64,000 nt of DNA from an uncultured Prevotellaceae bacterium (GTDB lineage: Bacteria > Bacteroidota > Bacteroidia > Bacteroidales > Bacteroidaceae): the NCBI GenBank assembly GCA_902782305.1, contig CACZMV010000017.1, forward strand, positions 1-64,000, given 5' to 3'. Every line of letters starts with the position of its first letter. Within the stretch, counting starts at the first letter, position 1. The notes under the pieces were generated by a model. The model made no database searches and had not been told where the DNA came from. It saw nothing but the letters and a program-made list of their open reading frames with translations. Of the stretch, positions 45,654 through 54,177 are shown one piece after another. The position numbers were made by a program, and so were the translations under genes.

Positions 45654-46861
45654 TATCTAAGCGAATTCTTATACCATTGGAAGAGTTTCTGAACACCGTC
45701 CTCTATCTCAACCTTATGAGTCCAGCCAAGGCTGTGAAGTTTCGAGACGTCAATGAGCTTCCTCATAGTTCCATCCGGCTTCGAAGCATCGAACTCCACC
45801 GCACCAGTAAAGCCTACAGTCTTCACTACCAGCTCGGAGAGCTCACGGATAGTGAGCTCCTTGCCGGTGCCCACATTGATGTGGCAATTGCGGATCTCGC
45901 CCAGGCCGGGGATGTATCCACCACGGCCTGCGCTGTGGTTGCGGTCCACGGCACCGTCAGTGCTGGCACCATAGTGCACCGAACTGTATTTCTCTATCCC
46001 GATGATGTCACTAAAGTTCACGTTCAGCAGCACATGGACTGAGGCGTCCGCCATGTCCTCGCTCCATAAAAACTCACGGAGGGGGGTGCCTGTGCCCCAG
46101 AGGACAACACGATTGTCGTAGATACCGTATTTGGCGAGAACACGAAGGGCTTCTTCTTTTTTAGACGAACACGAATCACTCGAATCTAACGAATTAAGGC
46201 CTTCGCCGGTGACGCCTTCGACAGGGCGTTTGTTCATATCTACTGCTATCTTGTCCCAGGCACCTTCGTGGATGAGTTTGGCGAGGTAGACCTTGCGCAT
46301 CATAGCGGGCATCACGTGGCTGTTCTCCAGATGGAAGTTGTCGTTGGGGCCATAGAGGTTGGTGGGCATCACGGCTATGTAGTTGGTGCCGTACTGCAGG
46401 TTGTAGCTCTCGCACATCTTCAGTCCGGCTATTTTGGCAATGGCGTACTCCTCGTTGGTGTATTCCAGGGGGCTGGTCAGGAGGCAGTCCTCCTTCATGG
46501 GCTGGGGTGCATTCTTGGGGTAGATGCAGGTGGAGCCTAGGAACAGGAGTTTTTTCGCGTTGTGCGCGTAAGCTTCGCTTATCACGTTGCACTGGATCTT
46601 CATGTTCATCATGATGAAGTCGGCACGGTAAAGCATGTTGGCCATAATGCCGCCCACAAAGGCTGCCGCCAGCACCACTGCATCGGGCTGCTCTTTATCA
46701 AAGAACTTCTTCACCGCATACTGGTCGGTCAGATCCAGCTCCTTGTGGCTTCGGCCCACAAGGTTGGTGTAGCCCCTCTGTTTGAGGTTGTTCCAAATGG
46801 CTGAACCCACAAGGCCATTGTGGCCTGCCACGTAGATTTTAGAATTCTTATCAAGTGCCAT
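45653..46861 (-). CDS. fcl: GDP-L-fucose synthase
   Basis: A 402-residue SDR. VAGHNGLVGSAIW is the NADP loop, FLGSTCIYPKNAPQPMKED is the conserved Ser strand with C-I-Y-P, and YAIAKIAGLKMCESY contains YxxxK. It epimerises and reduces GDP-4-keto-6-deoxy-mannose to GDP-L-fucose. The protein is longer than the usual 310-320 residues because of an insert at about residues 220-245 (SLDSSDSCSSKKEEALRVL) and a further Gly-rich insert, a feature common in Bacteroidales homologues. The start overlaps the gmd stop by 1 bp. GC content is far above that of the neighbouring acyltransferase gene. Confidence 0.93.
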   Translation of the reverse strand: MALDKNSKIYVAGHNGLVGSAIWNNLKQRGYTNLVGRSHKELDLTDQYAVKKFFDKEQPDAVVLAAAFVGGIMANMLYRADFIMMNMKIQCNVISEAYAHNAKKLLFLGSTCIYPKNAPQPMKEDCLLTSPLEYTNEEYAIAKIAGLKMCESYNLQYGTNYIAVMPTNLYGPNDNFHLENSHVMPAMMRKVYLAKLIHEGAWDKIAVDMNKRPVEGVTGEGLNSLDSSDSCSSKKEEALRVLAKYGIYDNRVVLWGTGTPLREFLWSEDMADASVHVLLNVNFSDIIGIEKYSSVHYGASTDGAVDRNHSAGRGGYIPGLGEIRNCHINVGTGKELTIRELSELVVKTVGFTGAVEFDASKPDGTMRKLIDVSKLHSLGWTHKVEIEDGVQKLFQWYKNSLR

Positions 46862-47964
46862 TACTTTACAATACCTTTCTCCAAGTATTCAGCTAAGTTG
46901 GTTCTCACTTTGGCGGCGGCACCTTCGGCAGCTACTTTGGCAATATCATGCTCAACCATAATCTTCACCAACTCCTCGAAGCTCGTCTTATTAGGATTCC
47001 ACTTCAATTTAGCTTTTGCCTTTGTTGGATCACCCCAAAGGTTCACCACGTCCGTAGGACGATAGAAATCTTCGCTAACAGCGACAACGACCTTACCAAT
47101 CAAGTTTTCAGGGCCATTAACTACAATACCCTTCTCGTTAATACCTTCGCCCTCGAACTTCAGTTCAATGCCTGCATGTTTGAACGCAAGTTCCGTGAAC
47201 TCACGAACAGAGTGCTGTACACCAGTAGCAATCACGAAGTCCTCAGGTTCGTTCTGTTGGAGAATAAGCCACATACATTCTACATAATCCTTGGCGTAGC
47301 CCCAGTCGCGGAGCGAGTCCATATTACCCAGGTACAGGCAATCCTGCAAGCCTTGAGAGATACGTGCGGCAGCCAAAGTAATCTTGCGGGTAACAAAGGT
47401 TTCTCCACGACGTTCAGACTCGTGGTTGAACAGAATACCTGAACAGCAATACATGTTGTATGCCTCGCGATACTCCTTCACTATCCAGAAGCCATACTGC
47501 TTAGCAACAGCGTATGGTGAATAAGGATGGAACGGTGTATTCTCATTCTGAGGTACTTCTTCTACTTTACCGTAAAGCTCGCTGGTGCTGGCCTGATAGA
47601 TACGGCATTTATCTGCCAGTCCACACTGGCGTACTGCTTCCAATACTCTCAGTACACCTGTAGCATCAACATCAGCCGTGAACTCTGGTGAGTCAAAGCT
47701 CACCTGTACATGGCTCTGTGCTGCCAGATTGTATATCTCATCGGGCTTTACCTTGTTGATGATCGAGATGATACTCATAGAGTCACCAAGGTGACCAAAG
47801 TGCAAATGGAAGTTTTTCACACCTTCCAAATGAGCAATACGCTCACGATAATCCGATGAATTACGACGTATCATTCCATGAACATCATACCCCTTCCCCA
47901 ATAAAAACTCAGCCAAGTAAGAACCATCCTGGCCTGTAACTCCTGTAATTAATGCAGTTTTCAT
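46861..47964 (-). CDS. gmd: GDP-mannose 4,6-dehydratase (operon copy)
   Basis: A 367-residue extended [29 protein letters not shown] is the NADP(H) loop region of Gmd, [10 protein letters not shown] holds the catalytic Thr/Ser and Glu, and [11 protein letters not shown] holds Yxxx[18 protein letters not shown] is a Gmd signature. It makes GDP-4-keto-6-deoxy-D-mannose, the substrate of fcl next to it. A second, nearly identical protein is encoded on the opposite strand at 50518-51621, but the DNA of the two genes differs at many synonymous sites. Confidence 0.95.
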   Translation of the reverse strand: MKTALITGVTGQDGSYLAEFLLGKGYDVHGMIRRNSSDYRERIAHLEGVKNFHLHFGHLGDSMSIISIINKVKPDEIYNLAAQSHVQVSFDSPEFTADVDATGVLRVLEAVRQCGLADKCRIYQASTSELYGKVEEVPQNENTPFHPYSPYAVAKQYGFWIVKEYREAYNMYCCSGILFNHESERRGETFVTRKITLAAARISQGLQDCLYLGNMDSLRDWGYAKDYVECMWLILQQNEPEDFVIATGVQHSVREFTELAFKHAGIELKFEGEGINEKGIVVNGPENLIGKVVVAVSEDFYRPTDVVNLWGDPTKAKAKLKWNPNKTSFEELVKIMVEHDIAKVAAEGAAAKVRTNLAEYLEKGIVK

Positions 47965-47986
47965 ATCCTTAATTATTTATATTATC

Positions 47987-49027
47987 TTAATCATGCCATT
48001 CTTTTATTCTCTGTTCTTCGCTTAATTGGCAAATAAGCAAAGTGGTATTGTGTTCTGCAACTATACAGTTTTTTAGTCCTTGAATCACTACAGATTTGTC
48101 TTTGGGCATACGAACCATACAGCCCGTACTCTCCACCATCTTCACATTGTTACCAATGACAGCATTGTCATTTTCGTCATGCGAAGAAAGTGAATGAAGT
48201 GAGCCCCATGTTCCTAAATCGCTCCAACCAAACTCAGCCGGCATCACGTATGCCAAAGAGGTTTTCTCCATCACCGCATAGTCAATGGATATCTTTGTGC
48301 AATCAGGGAACAATTGATTGACAGCTTCCTGTTCCTTTTCGGTGAACATAGTGGGAGCTATTTTGTCCATAATGGTAGCAACTTCTGGGACAAACAGTCG
48401 GAGTTCGCTCACAATAGTCTTAACCGACCATAGGAACATGCCACTATTCCATGTGTATCCACCTTCCTGAAGATACTGAATGGCCGTCTTGAGGTCTGGC
48501 TTCTCACGGAATGACTTTAGCTTGAAAACGCCATCCTCTTCTGCATCGCCTTGTTCAATATAGCCATAGCCAGTGTCGGGTCTTGACGGCTGCATACCAA
48601 GAGTTAGAATCCTATTGCCTTTTCCAACGAACTCAAAACCTTTATTGATAATCTTTTTAAACTCATCAACTTTTAATATCAAATGATCCGAAGGTACTAC
48701 TGCAAATATTGCTTCCGGATCTTCCTTTTGAATTTTCCAGCTAACGTATGCTATACAGGGGGCTGTATTGCGCATACATGGTTCCAAAAGCACATGCTGA
48801 GGATTTATTCCCTGCAATTGCTCTAATACCAAGCTTTTATAATCTTTAGATGTAACCACCCAAACATGATTAATATCAATGATTCCGGTATAACGATCAA
48901 ACGTTTGCTGTATCATTGTTCTGCCATTGCCAGTAATATCCAAAAACTGTTTTGGACATTGCGGTGTGGACATTGGCCAAAATCTAGAACCAATACCACC
49001 TGCCATAATAACTAAGTGTTTTGCCAT
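47987..49027 (-). CDS. manC: Mannose-1-phosphate guanylyltransferase
   Basis: A 346-residue nucleotidyltransferase. IMAGGIGSRFWPMSTPQCPKQF is the GTP-binding signature, VVPSDHLI the metal-binding strand, and FREKPDLKTAIQYL and WNSGMFLW are typical of ManC/CpsB. The C-terminal type II phosphomannose isomerase domain of long ManC proteins is missing, which fits with the separate class I manA gene beside it. It makes GDP-mannose for gmd. Gaps of 22 bp to gmd and 8 bp to manA show it is in the same transcript. Confidence 0.94.
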   Translation of the reverse strand: MAKHLVIMAGGIGSRFWPMSTPQCPKQFLDITGNGRTMIQQTFDRYTGIIDINHVWVVTSKDYKSLVLEQLQGINPQHVLLEPCMRNTAPCIAYVSWKIQKEDPEAIFAVVPSDHLILKVDEFKKIINKGFEFVGKGNRILTLGMQPSRPDTGYGYIEQGDAEEDGVFKLKSFREKPDLKTAIQYLQEGGYTWNSGMFLWSVKTIVSELRLFVPEVATIMDKIAPTMFTEKEQEAVNQLFPDCTKISIDYAVMEKTSLAYVMPAEFGWSDLGTWGSLHSLSSHDENDNAVIGNNVKMVESTGCMVRMPKDKSVVIQGLKNCIVAEHNTTLLICQLSEEQRIKEWHD

Positions 49028-49035
49028 AATGTTTT

Positions 49036-50076
49036 CTATTTCTGTGTTATATGCAGGAATCTCGATACTTTATGGGGAATACTCCTGTCTTTATTGTCAA
49101 TAAATGCATCAAGAAGTTTTGAAGCGCCATCTAAAGGTGTAACATCATAATCGGCAATAACTGCTGGTATCAAAGCACTGTGACCTTCTTTCAGTATTAT
49201 CTCATCGCCTGTGCTTCTAACTTGAATCTTGCAATCTCCCTCAATACACATTGTAATGATAAAACTGTCATATTTTATAAGGTTACGATGCATTGGCTTG
49301 TTGATTTCCATCACACGTACATCGAAATAGGGAGATTCAATTATTTGTACTGCTTTATCTGGCGTTTCGCAATATTCAGTACGGTAGTTTTCCTCAACCT
49401 GATAGTCTAAAGCTTTTGCTGCTAGTTCCGTATGCAGTTCGCGAGGTTTTCCATCCATTCCTGGTCGATTATAATCGTAGATACGATAGGTAACATCAGA
49501 GGATTGCTGCACTTCGGCCAACATGATACCACCACAAATAGCATGAACACGACCAGCAGGGAGATAGAAAACGTCACCAGATTTTACTTGATGATCAGCA
49601 AGAACTTCAGTAATAGTTCCATCCGCAATTCGCTGTTGGTATTCTTCTGGAGTGATTTCTCGCTTGAAGCCCGCATAAAGGTGGGTTCCTTCGTCTGCCT
49701 TGATGATATACCACATCTCCGTTTTGCCCATCTTCCCATGCTCCCGCATAGCCATCTCGTCATTGGGATGAACCTGAATGCTCAGGTCGCGCTTGGCATC
49801 AATGAACTTAACGAGCAATGGCAGCTTGCCTTGATATTTTTCATTAACCTTTTTACCTAGAATGGCATTGGGCTGTTCGTTGATAGCTGTAACCAGGTCC
49901 TTCCCTGCCAGCACTCCATTGCTGATAATGCTTGTACTTGTTGGCACAGCACTCACCTCCCAACTTTCGCCAATTGACTCGTCAGTTGGTTCCAGCCCTT
50001 TAAATGGTCTTAGTTGATTACCACCCCATATAACAGAGTGCAGATTCGGTTCAAAAAGGAATGGATATAATTGCAT
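49036..50076 (-). CDS. manA: Mannose-6-phosphate isomerase, class I
   Basis: A 346-residue cupin-type isomerase (PF20511/PF01238). IDAKRDLSIQVHPNDEMA supplies Gln and His of the zinc site, GKTEMWYII the Glu and GRVHAICGG the second His. It interconverts fructose-6-phosphate and mannose-6-phosphate, feeding manC after a phosphomannomutase that is not in the window. It is the first gene of cluster B as read on the - strand, with a 441-bp intergenic region upstream that must carry the promoter. Confidence 0.94.
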   Translation of the reverse strand: MQLYPFLFEPNLHSVIWGGNQLRPFKGLEPTDESIGESWEVSAVPTSTSIISNGVLAGKDLVTAINEQPNAILGKKVNEKYQGKLPLLVKFIDAKRDLSIQVHPNDEMAMREHGKMGKTEMWYIIKADEGTHLYAGFKREITPEEYQQRIADGTITEVLADHQVKSGDVFYLPAGRVHAICGGIMLAEVQQSSDVTYRIYDYNRPGMDGKPRELHTELAAKALDYQVEENYRTEYCETPDKAVQIIESPYFDVRVMEINKPMHRNLIKYDSFIITMCIEGDCKIQVRSTGDEIILKEGHSALIPAVIADYDVTPLDGASKLLDAFIDNKDRSIPHKVSRFLHITQK

Positions 50077-50243
50077 TGATTGTAGCTTTATAATAAAAGG
50101 ACAGGGTCATCAGGATTATTGAACCTTATTTTTTATGAGAGACCCTGATGAGAGCCTGCCCCTACATAACGATTTTTTATATAATCTGCTTCCCAGCAGT
50201 ATGATGTTGTTTCTTAACTCTTTAAATCATCTTCATTGACATA

Positions 50244-50270
50244 TCGGTTAATCCCGCGCGGATTAACCGA
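50244..50270. promoter_or_regulatory. Perfect palindrome, candidate operator
   Basis: TCGGTTAATCC (50244-50254) and GGATTAACCGA (50260-50270) are exact inverted repeats around CGCGC. No T run follows on either side, so it is more like a protein-binding site than a terminator. It lies between divergent manA and gmd. Confidence 0.65.
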
Positions 50271-50448
50271 AAAGGTGAGGGTAGTGCGTATTATAAATAA
50301 GGTAGAGGGTGGGGTGGTATTCCACAGATTTCTATATGTGGTATACTTTGGATTACTATTTGGGGCGGTAGTTGATGATTTTGATATGTATTGGGGTAAG
50401 AATTCTTAAAAAATAGACAGGAAGGAGTAGGATATGAATTTAATTTCG

Positions 50449-50456
50449 TATTTTTG
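50449..50456 (+). promoter_or_regulatory. Bacteroidota-type -7 box upstream of the second gmd
   Basis: TATTTTTG fits the TAnnTTTG consensus and lies 62 bp before the gmd start. No good TTTG -33 box is present at the usual 19-21 bp spacing, so the promoter call is moderate. Confidence 0.5.
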
Positions 50457-50517
50457 CACCGTCGAATTTGTCCATGGGGCAGTTGATAGAGAATGAATAA
50501 TATAATTTGGATAAGAT

Positions 50518-51621
50518 ATGAAAACAGCTTTAATTACAGGAATTACGGGCCAAGATGGTAGTTACCTGGCCGAGTTCCTATTAGAAAAAGGTTATGATGT
50601 GCATGGAACGATTCGTCGTTCTTCGGTAGACTTTCGTGAGAGAATAGCACATCTGGAGGGTACACCTCACTTCCATCTGCACTATGCAGATTTGGGTGAC
50701 TCGATGAGTGTGCTGGGCGTTATTGGTAAGGTACGCCCTGACGAGATATATAACTTGGCGGCTCAGAGCCATGTGCAGGTGAGCTTTGATTCACCTGAAT
50801 TTACGGCGGATGTGGATGCTGTAGGTGTATTGAGAATACTGGAGGCTGTTAGACAGCTTGGTATGACAGAGACATGTCGCATCTATCAGGCGTCGACATC
50901 GGAGCTCTATGGAAAAGTGGAGGAGGTTCCTCAGAACGAGAATACGCCGTTCCATCCTTATAGCCCATATGCTGTGGCTAAACAGTATGGTTTCTGGATT
51001 GTGAAGGAATATCGTGAGGCATATAATATGTATTGCTGCTCGGGTATTCTGTTTAACCATGAGTCAGAAAGACGTGGAGAAACGTTTGTGACGCGTAAGA
51101 TTACATTGGCAGCAGCACGTATATCTCAGGGATTGCAAGATTGCTTGTATTTGGGTAATATGGATTCGCTTCGCGACTGGGGATATGCCAAGGATTACGT
51201 GGAGTGCATGTGGTTGATTCTGCAGCAGAAGGAGCCAGAGGACTTTGTTATTGCCACGGGTGTGCAGCATAGCGTGCGTGAGTTTACTCAGCTGGCTTTC
51301 AAGCATGCAGGTATTGAGCTCAAGTTCGAAGGTGAGGGTATCAATGAGAAGGGTATCGTGGTCAGTGGACCTGAGAAATTGATTGGCAAGACAGTGGTAG
51401 CTGTATCAGAGGACTTCTATCGACCTACGGATGTTGTCAACCTCTGGGGAGATCCAACTAAGGCTAAGGCTAAGTTGAAGTGGAATCCGAATAAGACTTC
51501 GTTTGAGGAGCTGGTGAAACTGATGGTTGAGAGCGATATGGCCAAGGTTGCATCGGAAGATGCAGCGATGAAGGTAAGGACGAATTTGGCGGAATACCTG
51601 GAGAAGGGTATTGTGAAGTAA
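50518..51621 (+). CDS. gmd: GDP-mannose 4,6-dehydratase (second copy)
   Basis: A 367-residue protein almost the same as the product of 46861-47964: same NADP loop ([17 protein letters not shown]), YxxxK segment ([11 protein letters not shown]) and [11 protein letters not shown] signature; the few differences include [10 protein letters not shown] for [10 protein letters not shown] and LGMTETCR for CGLADKCR. Codon choice differs strongly, so it is not a recent duplicate. It stands alone with its own -7 box and terminator and points away from cluster B. It could supply GDP-4-keto-6-deoxymannose for another glycan or protein O-fucosylation. Confidence 0.94.
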   Translation: MKTALITGITGQDGSYLAEFLLEKGYDVHGTIRRSSVDFRERIAHLEGTPHFHLHYADLGDSMSVLGVIGKVRPDEIYNLAAQSHVQVSFDSPEFTADVDAVGVLRILEAVRQLGMTETCRIYQASTSELYGKVEEVPQNENTPFHPYSPYAVAKQYGFWIVKEYREAYNMYCCSGILFNHESERRGETFVTRKITLAAARISQGLQDCLYLGNMDSLRDWGYAKDYVECMWLILQQKEPEDFVIATGVQHSVREFTQLAFKHAGIELKFEGEGINEKGIVVSGPEKLIGKTVVAVSEDFYRPTDVVNLWGDPTKAKAKLKWNPNKTSFEELVKLMVESDMAKVASEDAAMKVRTNLAEYLEKGIVK

Positions 51622-51625
51622 GGAT

Positions 51626-51670
51626 ACGGAGATACGGATTCACGGAAATACGGATTAACGAATTCTCGGA
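51626..51670 (+). repeat. Octamer repeat ACGGAnnn after gmd
   Basis: ACGGA or a one-base variant starts at 51626, 51634, 51642, 51650, 51658 (ACGAA) and 51666 (TCGGA), always exactly 8 bp apart. Confidence 0.9.
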
Positions 51671-51687
51671 TATACAGAATGATAATG

Positions 51688-51716
51688 GGTCGGTGCAATA
51701 TAAGCATCGGCCTTTT
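51688..51716 (+). terminator. Rho-independent terminator of the second gmd
   Basis: GGTCGGTGC (51688-51696) pairs with GCATCGGCC (51704-51712) with two G-U pairs, loop of 7 nt, followed by TTTT. Confidence 0.8.
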
Positions 51717-52043
51717 GCTGTTTACAATGGATAGTCGGAGATACCTTTATTCGAAAATAAATTGGCATTTATTTTGTATTTTGCTCGTTTAATCGTATCT
51801 TTGCAACTGAAATGGTTAGAAATTCCAATATCCCTACGGACCATCGTCCTTGTGTAGAGGTGGTGATTTGACAACTATTCACTTCGCGGATTTTATTCTT
51901 TGGCTCACTCATCTGAGTCAAGGGGAAGATGTGTGAAGGGATAGTGGTCAAGAATCTACGGAATTACGGAGGCACGGATTTACGGAACCAAGGAGATACG
52001 GAGGAACGGAGTCACGGAATGACGAAACTACGGAAAAGCGATT
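51717..52043 (+). repeat. Intergenic region ending in ten octamer repeats
   Basis: No gene is seen in these 327 bp. From 51958 the motif ACGGA (variants AAGGA, ACGAA) recurs at 51958, 51966, 51974, 51982, 51990, 51998, 52006, 52014, 52022 and 52030, a strict 8-bp period with variable last three bases. The left part has no repeat. Confidence 0.9.
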
Positions 52044-52541
52044 ATGACGGATTATATAAATTCATCACATAAGAAGGGATCTACGAATTCACGGAAAGAC
52101 GAATCTACGGAAGTAAGGACTTTCGGAGGTGAGTTGAAATCTCTGATGACTGAGGAAGAGAAGTCTAACGCACAGATATTAGAACTGAGTTATGACTTCT
52201 CTTGTCGCATTATCCGGCTGTATAAGTATCTGAACGAAGGGAAGCTAAGTAAGGCGGATAGGGATATTGTTGATGCGCTGGGTAGGCAGTTGTTGAGGTC
52301 TGCTACGAGTATCAATGCCAATATGAATGAGGCACAGCATCCGCAAAGCGAGGCTGACTTTCTGTCTAAGGCCAGCATCGCTTTGAAGGAAGCCCGTGAG
52401 TCAGAGAATTGGCTTCGCTTGCTCTCTGACAACGGATACCTCTCAACTGTTCAAGCAGAGTCGCTTCTTAGTGATTGTTCACGGATAAATAAAATCCTGA
52501 TAACAATCACTGCCAAGGTTAAGAAGCGGTTGAACAGTTGA
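52044..52541 (+). CDS. Four-helix-bundle protein (PF05635, 23S rRNA IVS/Avd-like)
   Basis: The helical core begins MTEEEKSNAQILELSYDFSCRIIRLYKYL and continues with GRQLLRSATSINANMNEAQ and FLSKASIALKEARESENWLRLL, the standard blocks of PF05635 four-helix-bundle proteins. The ATG at 52146 fits the family start; translation from 52044 would add 34 residues encoded largely by the 8-bp ACGGA repeat (52083-52127), which are not expected in the family. The family is related to Avd of diversity-generating retroelements but no reverse transcriptase or template repeat is present here. Function in this setting is unknown. Confidence 0.85.
   Translation: MTDYINSSHKKGSTNSRKDESTEVRTFGGELKSLMTEEEKSNAQILELSYDFSCRIIRLYKYLNEGKLSKADRDIVDALGRQLLRSATSINANMNEAQHPQSEADFLSKASIALKEARESENWLRLLSDNGYLSTVQAESLLSDCSRINKILITITAKVKKRLNS
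52083..52127 (+). repeat. Octamer repeat inside the 5' end of the four-helix-bundle reading frame
   Basis: Units at 52083, 52091, 52099, 52107, 52115 and 52123 keep the exact 8-bp period of the intergenic arrays but lie between the two candidate start codons of the gene. Confidence 0.88.
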
Positions 52542-52548
52542 TGGATTT

Positions 52549-52577
52549 ACGTAAATACGGAACTAGGGAATTATGGA
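52549..52577 (+). repeat. Octamer repeat running into the next start codon
   Basis: ACGTA at 52549, ACGGA at 52557, AGGGA at 52565 and ATGGA at 52573 keep the 8-bp period; the last unit contains the ATG of the following gene. Confidence 0.75.
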
Positions 52578-52803
52578 TCAAGACACTCGTTGGTTGACAA
52601 GATATAATGAAGTAAAGAGCTTCATTGAGGTAAATAAGCGGAATCCTTCTAAATACGTTGATTCTGAACGCGGCCTAAGGAATTGGGTCAAGCAACAAAA
52701 GAAGCTCATGAACGCTGGTGCGCTGGAAGATCAACGCCTAAATATGTTCAATGAGCTGCTGGAGATGGGGGAGAGGTATAAGAGGAAGAATCAGTATCAG
52801 TGA
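52573..52803 (+). CDS. Stand-alone helicase-associated (HA) domain protein
   Basis: A 76-residue protein that is one complete HA domain (PF03457): WLTRYNEVKSFIEVNKRNPSK, then SERGLRNWVKQQKKL and LNMFNELLEMG. Each has the conserved W, F-I, P-S, L-x-x-W and F-x-x-L-L positions. In large proteins this domain sits in arrays behind a helicase; alone it may bind DNA or be a leftover. The stop is 4 bp before the nuclease-like gene start at 52808, so the two may be translated together. Confidence 0.7.
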   Translation: MDQDTRWLTRYNEVKSFIEVNKRNPSKYVDSERGLRNWVKQQKKLMNAGALEDQRLNMFNELLEMGERYKRKNQYQ

Positions 52804-52807
52804 GATT

Positions 52808-54175
52808 ATGATTATTCGCCCAAGGTTGTCAGACTATTATAATATCCCACTTCTTCAAAGTGATGTGGATTTTGCTATCCCATTTATGGATGAGGATATT
52901 CCGCTTTATGTGGATCCTTTCCTTATGTGGAAATCCCCTTCGCAGATGGATAATATGCTTCACGATGGGATATTGTCTGCATTTAATAACCTTGGGAGAA
53001 TGTACTTGGAGGGTAAATGTGACGAGGCTGTATCAAATCTTGTTTTTTTGAGTGAATGTGATGAGGTTGGGTTAGGCTTGTCAAAAACTAGAAAAGGGCG
53101 GCCCATCAGTAATGATGTGGCCAAGGACATTCTTGAGTTATTCGGGGCTATTCCGCAAATACAACAATATGGTTTCAGGCACTTCGAGCAGATTCAATTA
53201 CTTGTTGACCAGATTTCTAAAGACCGCGTAAGCGACATAGCGTGTTCACTGATAAAGTCCTTTTTAATTGACTATACTATTGATCAATGCCAGAAGTTTG
53301 GTATACCATTACAGTCTGTAGAGGTTTTTAGATATGATTACAAACGATTTAAGATAGTAAAGGAGGGGGTTAAGCTGCCTGTGAACGAAGAGAGTAAGCA
53401 GCCAGTGCTGCTTGTTCCTAAAAGATGGCTTCGTTTTACGCCTTGGCTCAATTATGATGACTATTTCAAGAGCTATCTGGTTAAGGACATTGAAAAGGAG
53501 TATGATGGAACAAGAAACAGGATAGAGGTCTTGAAATATAATCGAGAGAACTTTGGCCTGGTAGAGAAATACATTGATTTGAAAGAAGCTGATAGAGGGA
53601 AATGTGAGAATGATCCTCTGTTCTCCAAGATCTCTGTTGCATCTGCCAAGCGAAAAGTCTCGGATATTAGGAAATTACCGACTGGTAAAACAGACAACGC
53701 TGATAAGAAATATGAGGAATTGATGGGTCAGGTGCTGACTTCTTTCCTTTATCCATACCTTGATTTTGCTGCAGAACAGAGCCGTATAGAGTCTGGGACA
53801 CAGATACGAGATATTATTTTTTATAATAATACAAGTACCGACTTCTTGAAGGAGATATACGAGACCTATGACTGCAAACAGATAGTGATAGAATTAAAGA
53901 ATGTGCAGAAAGTGGAGAGAGAGCATATCAACCAACTAAACAGATATATGTCTGACAGTTTTGGGAAGTTTGGTATCCTCTTTACGCGAAACAAACCACC
54001 GAAGGAGATTTTTCAGAATACGATTGATCTCTGGTCTGGACAACGTCGTTGCATTCTGATTATGGACGACAGTGATTTAAATCTAATGGAGTCTGTGAGT
54101 AGCAGCAAACAACGTTTACCAATAGAAGTGATTAAGAAAAAATACATTGAATTCATCCGTAAATGCCCTAATTGA
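52808..54175 (+). CDS. PD-(D/E)XK-type nuclease-like protein, possible defence effector
   Basis: The ATG at 52808 (MIIRPRLSDYYNIPLL) is chosen; an upstream start at 52751 lies inside the HA-domain gene in another frame. The 455-residue protein has an uncharacterised N-terminal region with DEDIPLYVDPFLMW. Near the C terminus is a nuclease-type core: KKYEELMGQVLTSFL (Glu on the first helix), IRDIIFYN (D335) and QIVIELKNV (E362, K364), followed by HINQLNRYM. The spacing of D and ExK and the helix before them fit a PD-(D/E)XK fold. Two acidic small proteins follow directly. It is probably a restriction-type or toxin nuclease (inference). Confidence 0.65.
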   Translation: MIIRPRLSDYYNIPLLQSDVDFAIPFMDEDIPLYVDPFLMWKSPSQMDNMLHDGILSAFNNLGRMYLEGKCDEAVSNLVFLSECDEVGLGLSKTRKGRPISNDVAKDILELFGAIPQIQQYGFRHFEQIQLLVDQISKDRVSDIACSLIKSFLIDYTIDQCQKFGIPLQSVEVFRYDYKRFKIVKEGVKLPVNEESKQPVLLVPKRWLRFTPWLNYDDYFKSYLVKDIEKEYDGTRNRIEVLKYNRENFGLVEKYIDLKEADRGKCENDPLFSKISVASAKRKVSDIRKLPTGKTDNADKKYEELMGQVLTSFLYPYLDFAAEQSRIESGTQIRDIIFYNNTSTDFLKEIYETYDCKQIVIELKNVQKVEREHINQLNRYMSDSFGKFGILFTRNKPPKEIFQNTIDLWSGQRRCILIMDDSDLNLMESVSSSKQRLPIEVIKKKYIEFIRKCPN

Positions 54176-54177
54176 AT

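Larger units (their letters stand above)
50077..50517. promoter_or_regulatory. Divergent intergenic region between manA and the second gmd
   Basis: This 441-bp stretch separates two divergent genes. It holds a -7-type box for gmd (50449-50456), a perfect 11-bp-arm palindrome (50244-50270), and a stem near manA in which CAGGGTC (50102-50108) can pair with GACCCTG about 36 nt further on, while the neighbouring CATCAGG can pair with CCTGATG instead. No clear - strand promoter for manA was found, and no small gene is convincing. Confidence 0.6.

Noticed and set aside
46194-46592. Arg/Pro/His-rich - strand reading frame inside fcl
   Set aside because: It is a shadow frame of the GC-rich fcl gene with no recognisable motif.
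49432-49860. 142-codon + strand frame inside manA
   Set aside because: Antisense shadow of a well supported gene.
46861-51621. Recent inverted duplication of gmd able to flip manC-manA
   Set aside because: The two genes differ at many synonymous sites, so long perfect homology for inversion is not evident by eye.
52044-52541. Diversity-generating retroelement suggested by the Avd-like four-helix-bundle protein
   Set aside because: No reverse transcriptase gene, no template/variable repeat pair and no C-type-lectin target are present in the window.
54172-54177. TTG start for the first small acidic protein
   Set aside because: The ATG at 54178 is two codons further and better placed after the nuclease stop.
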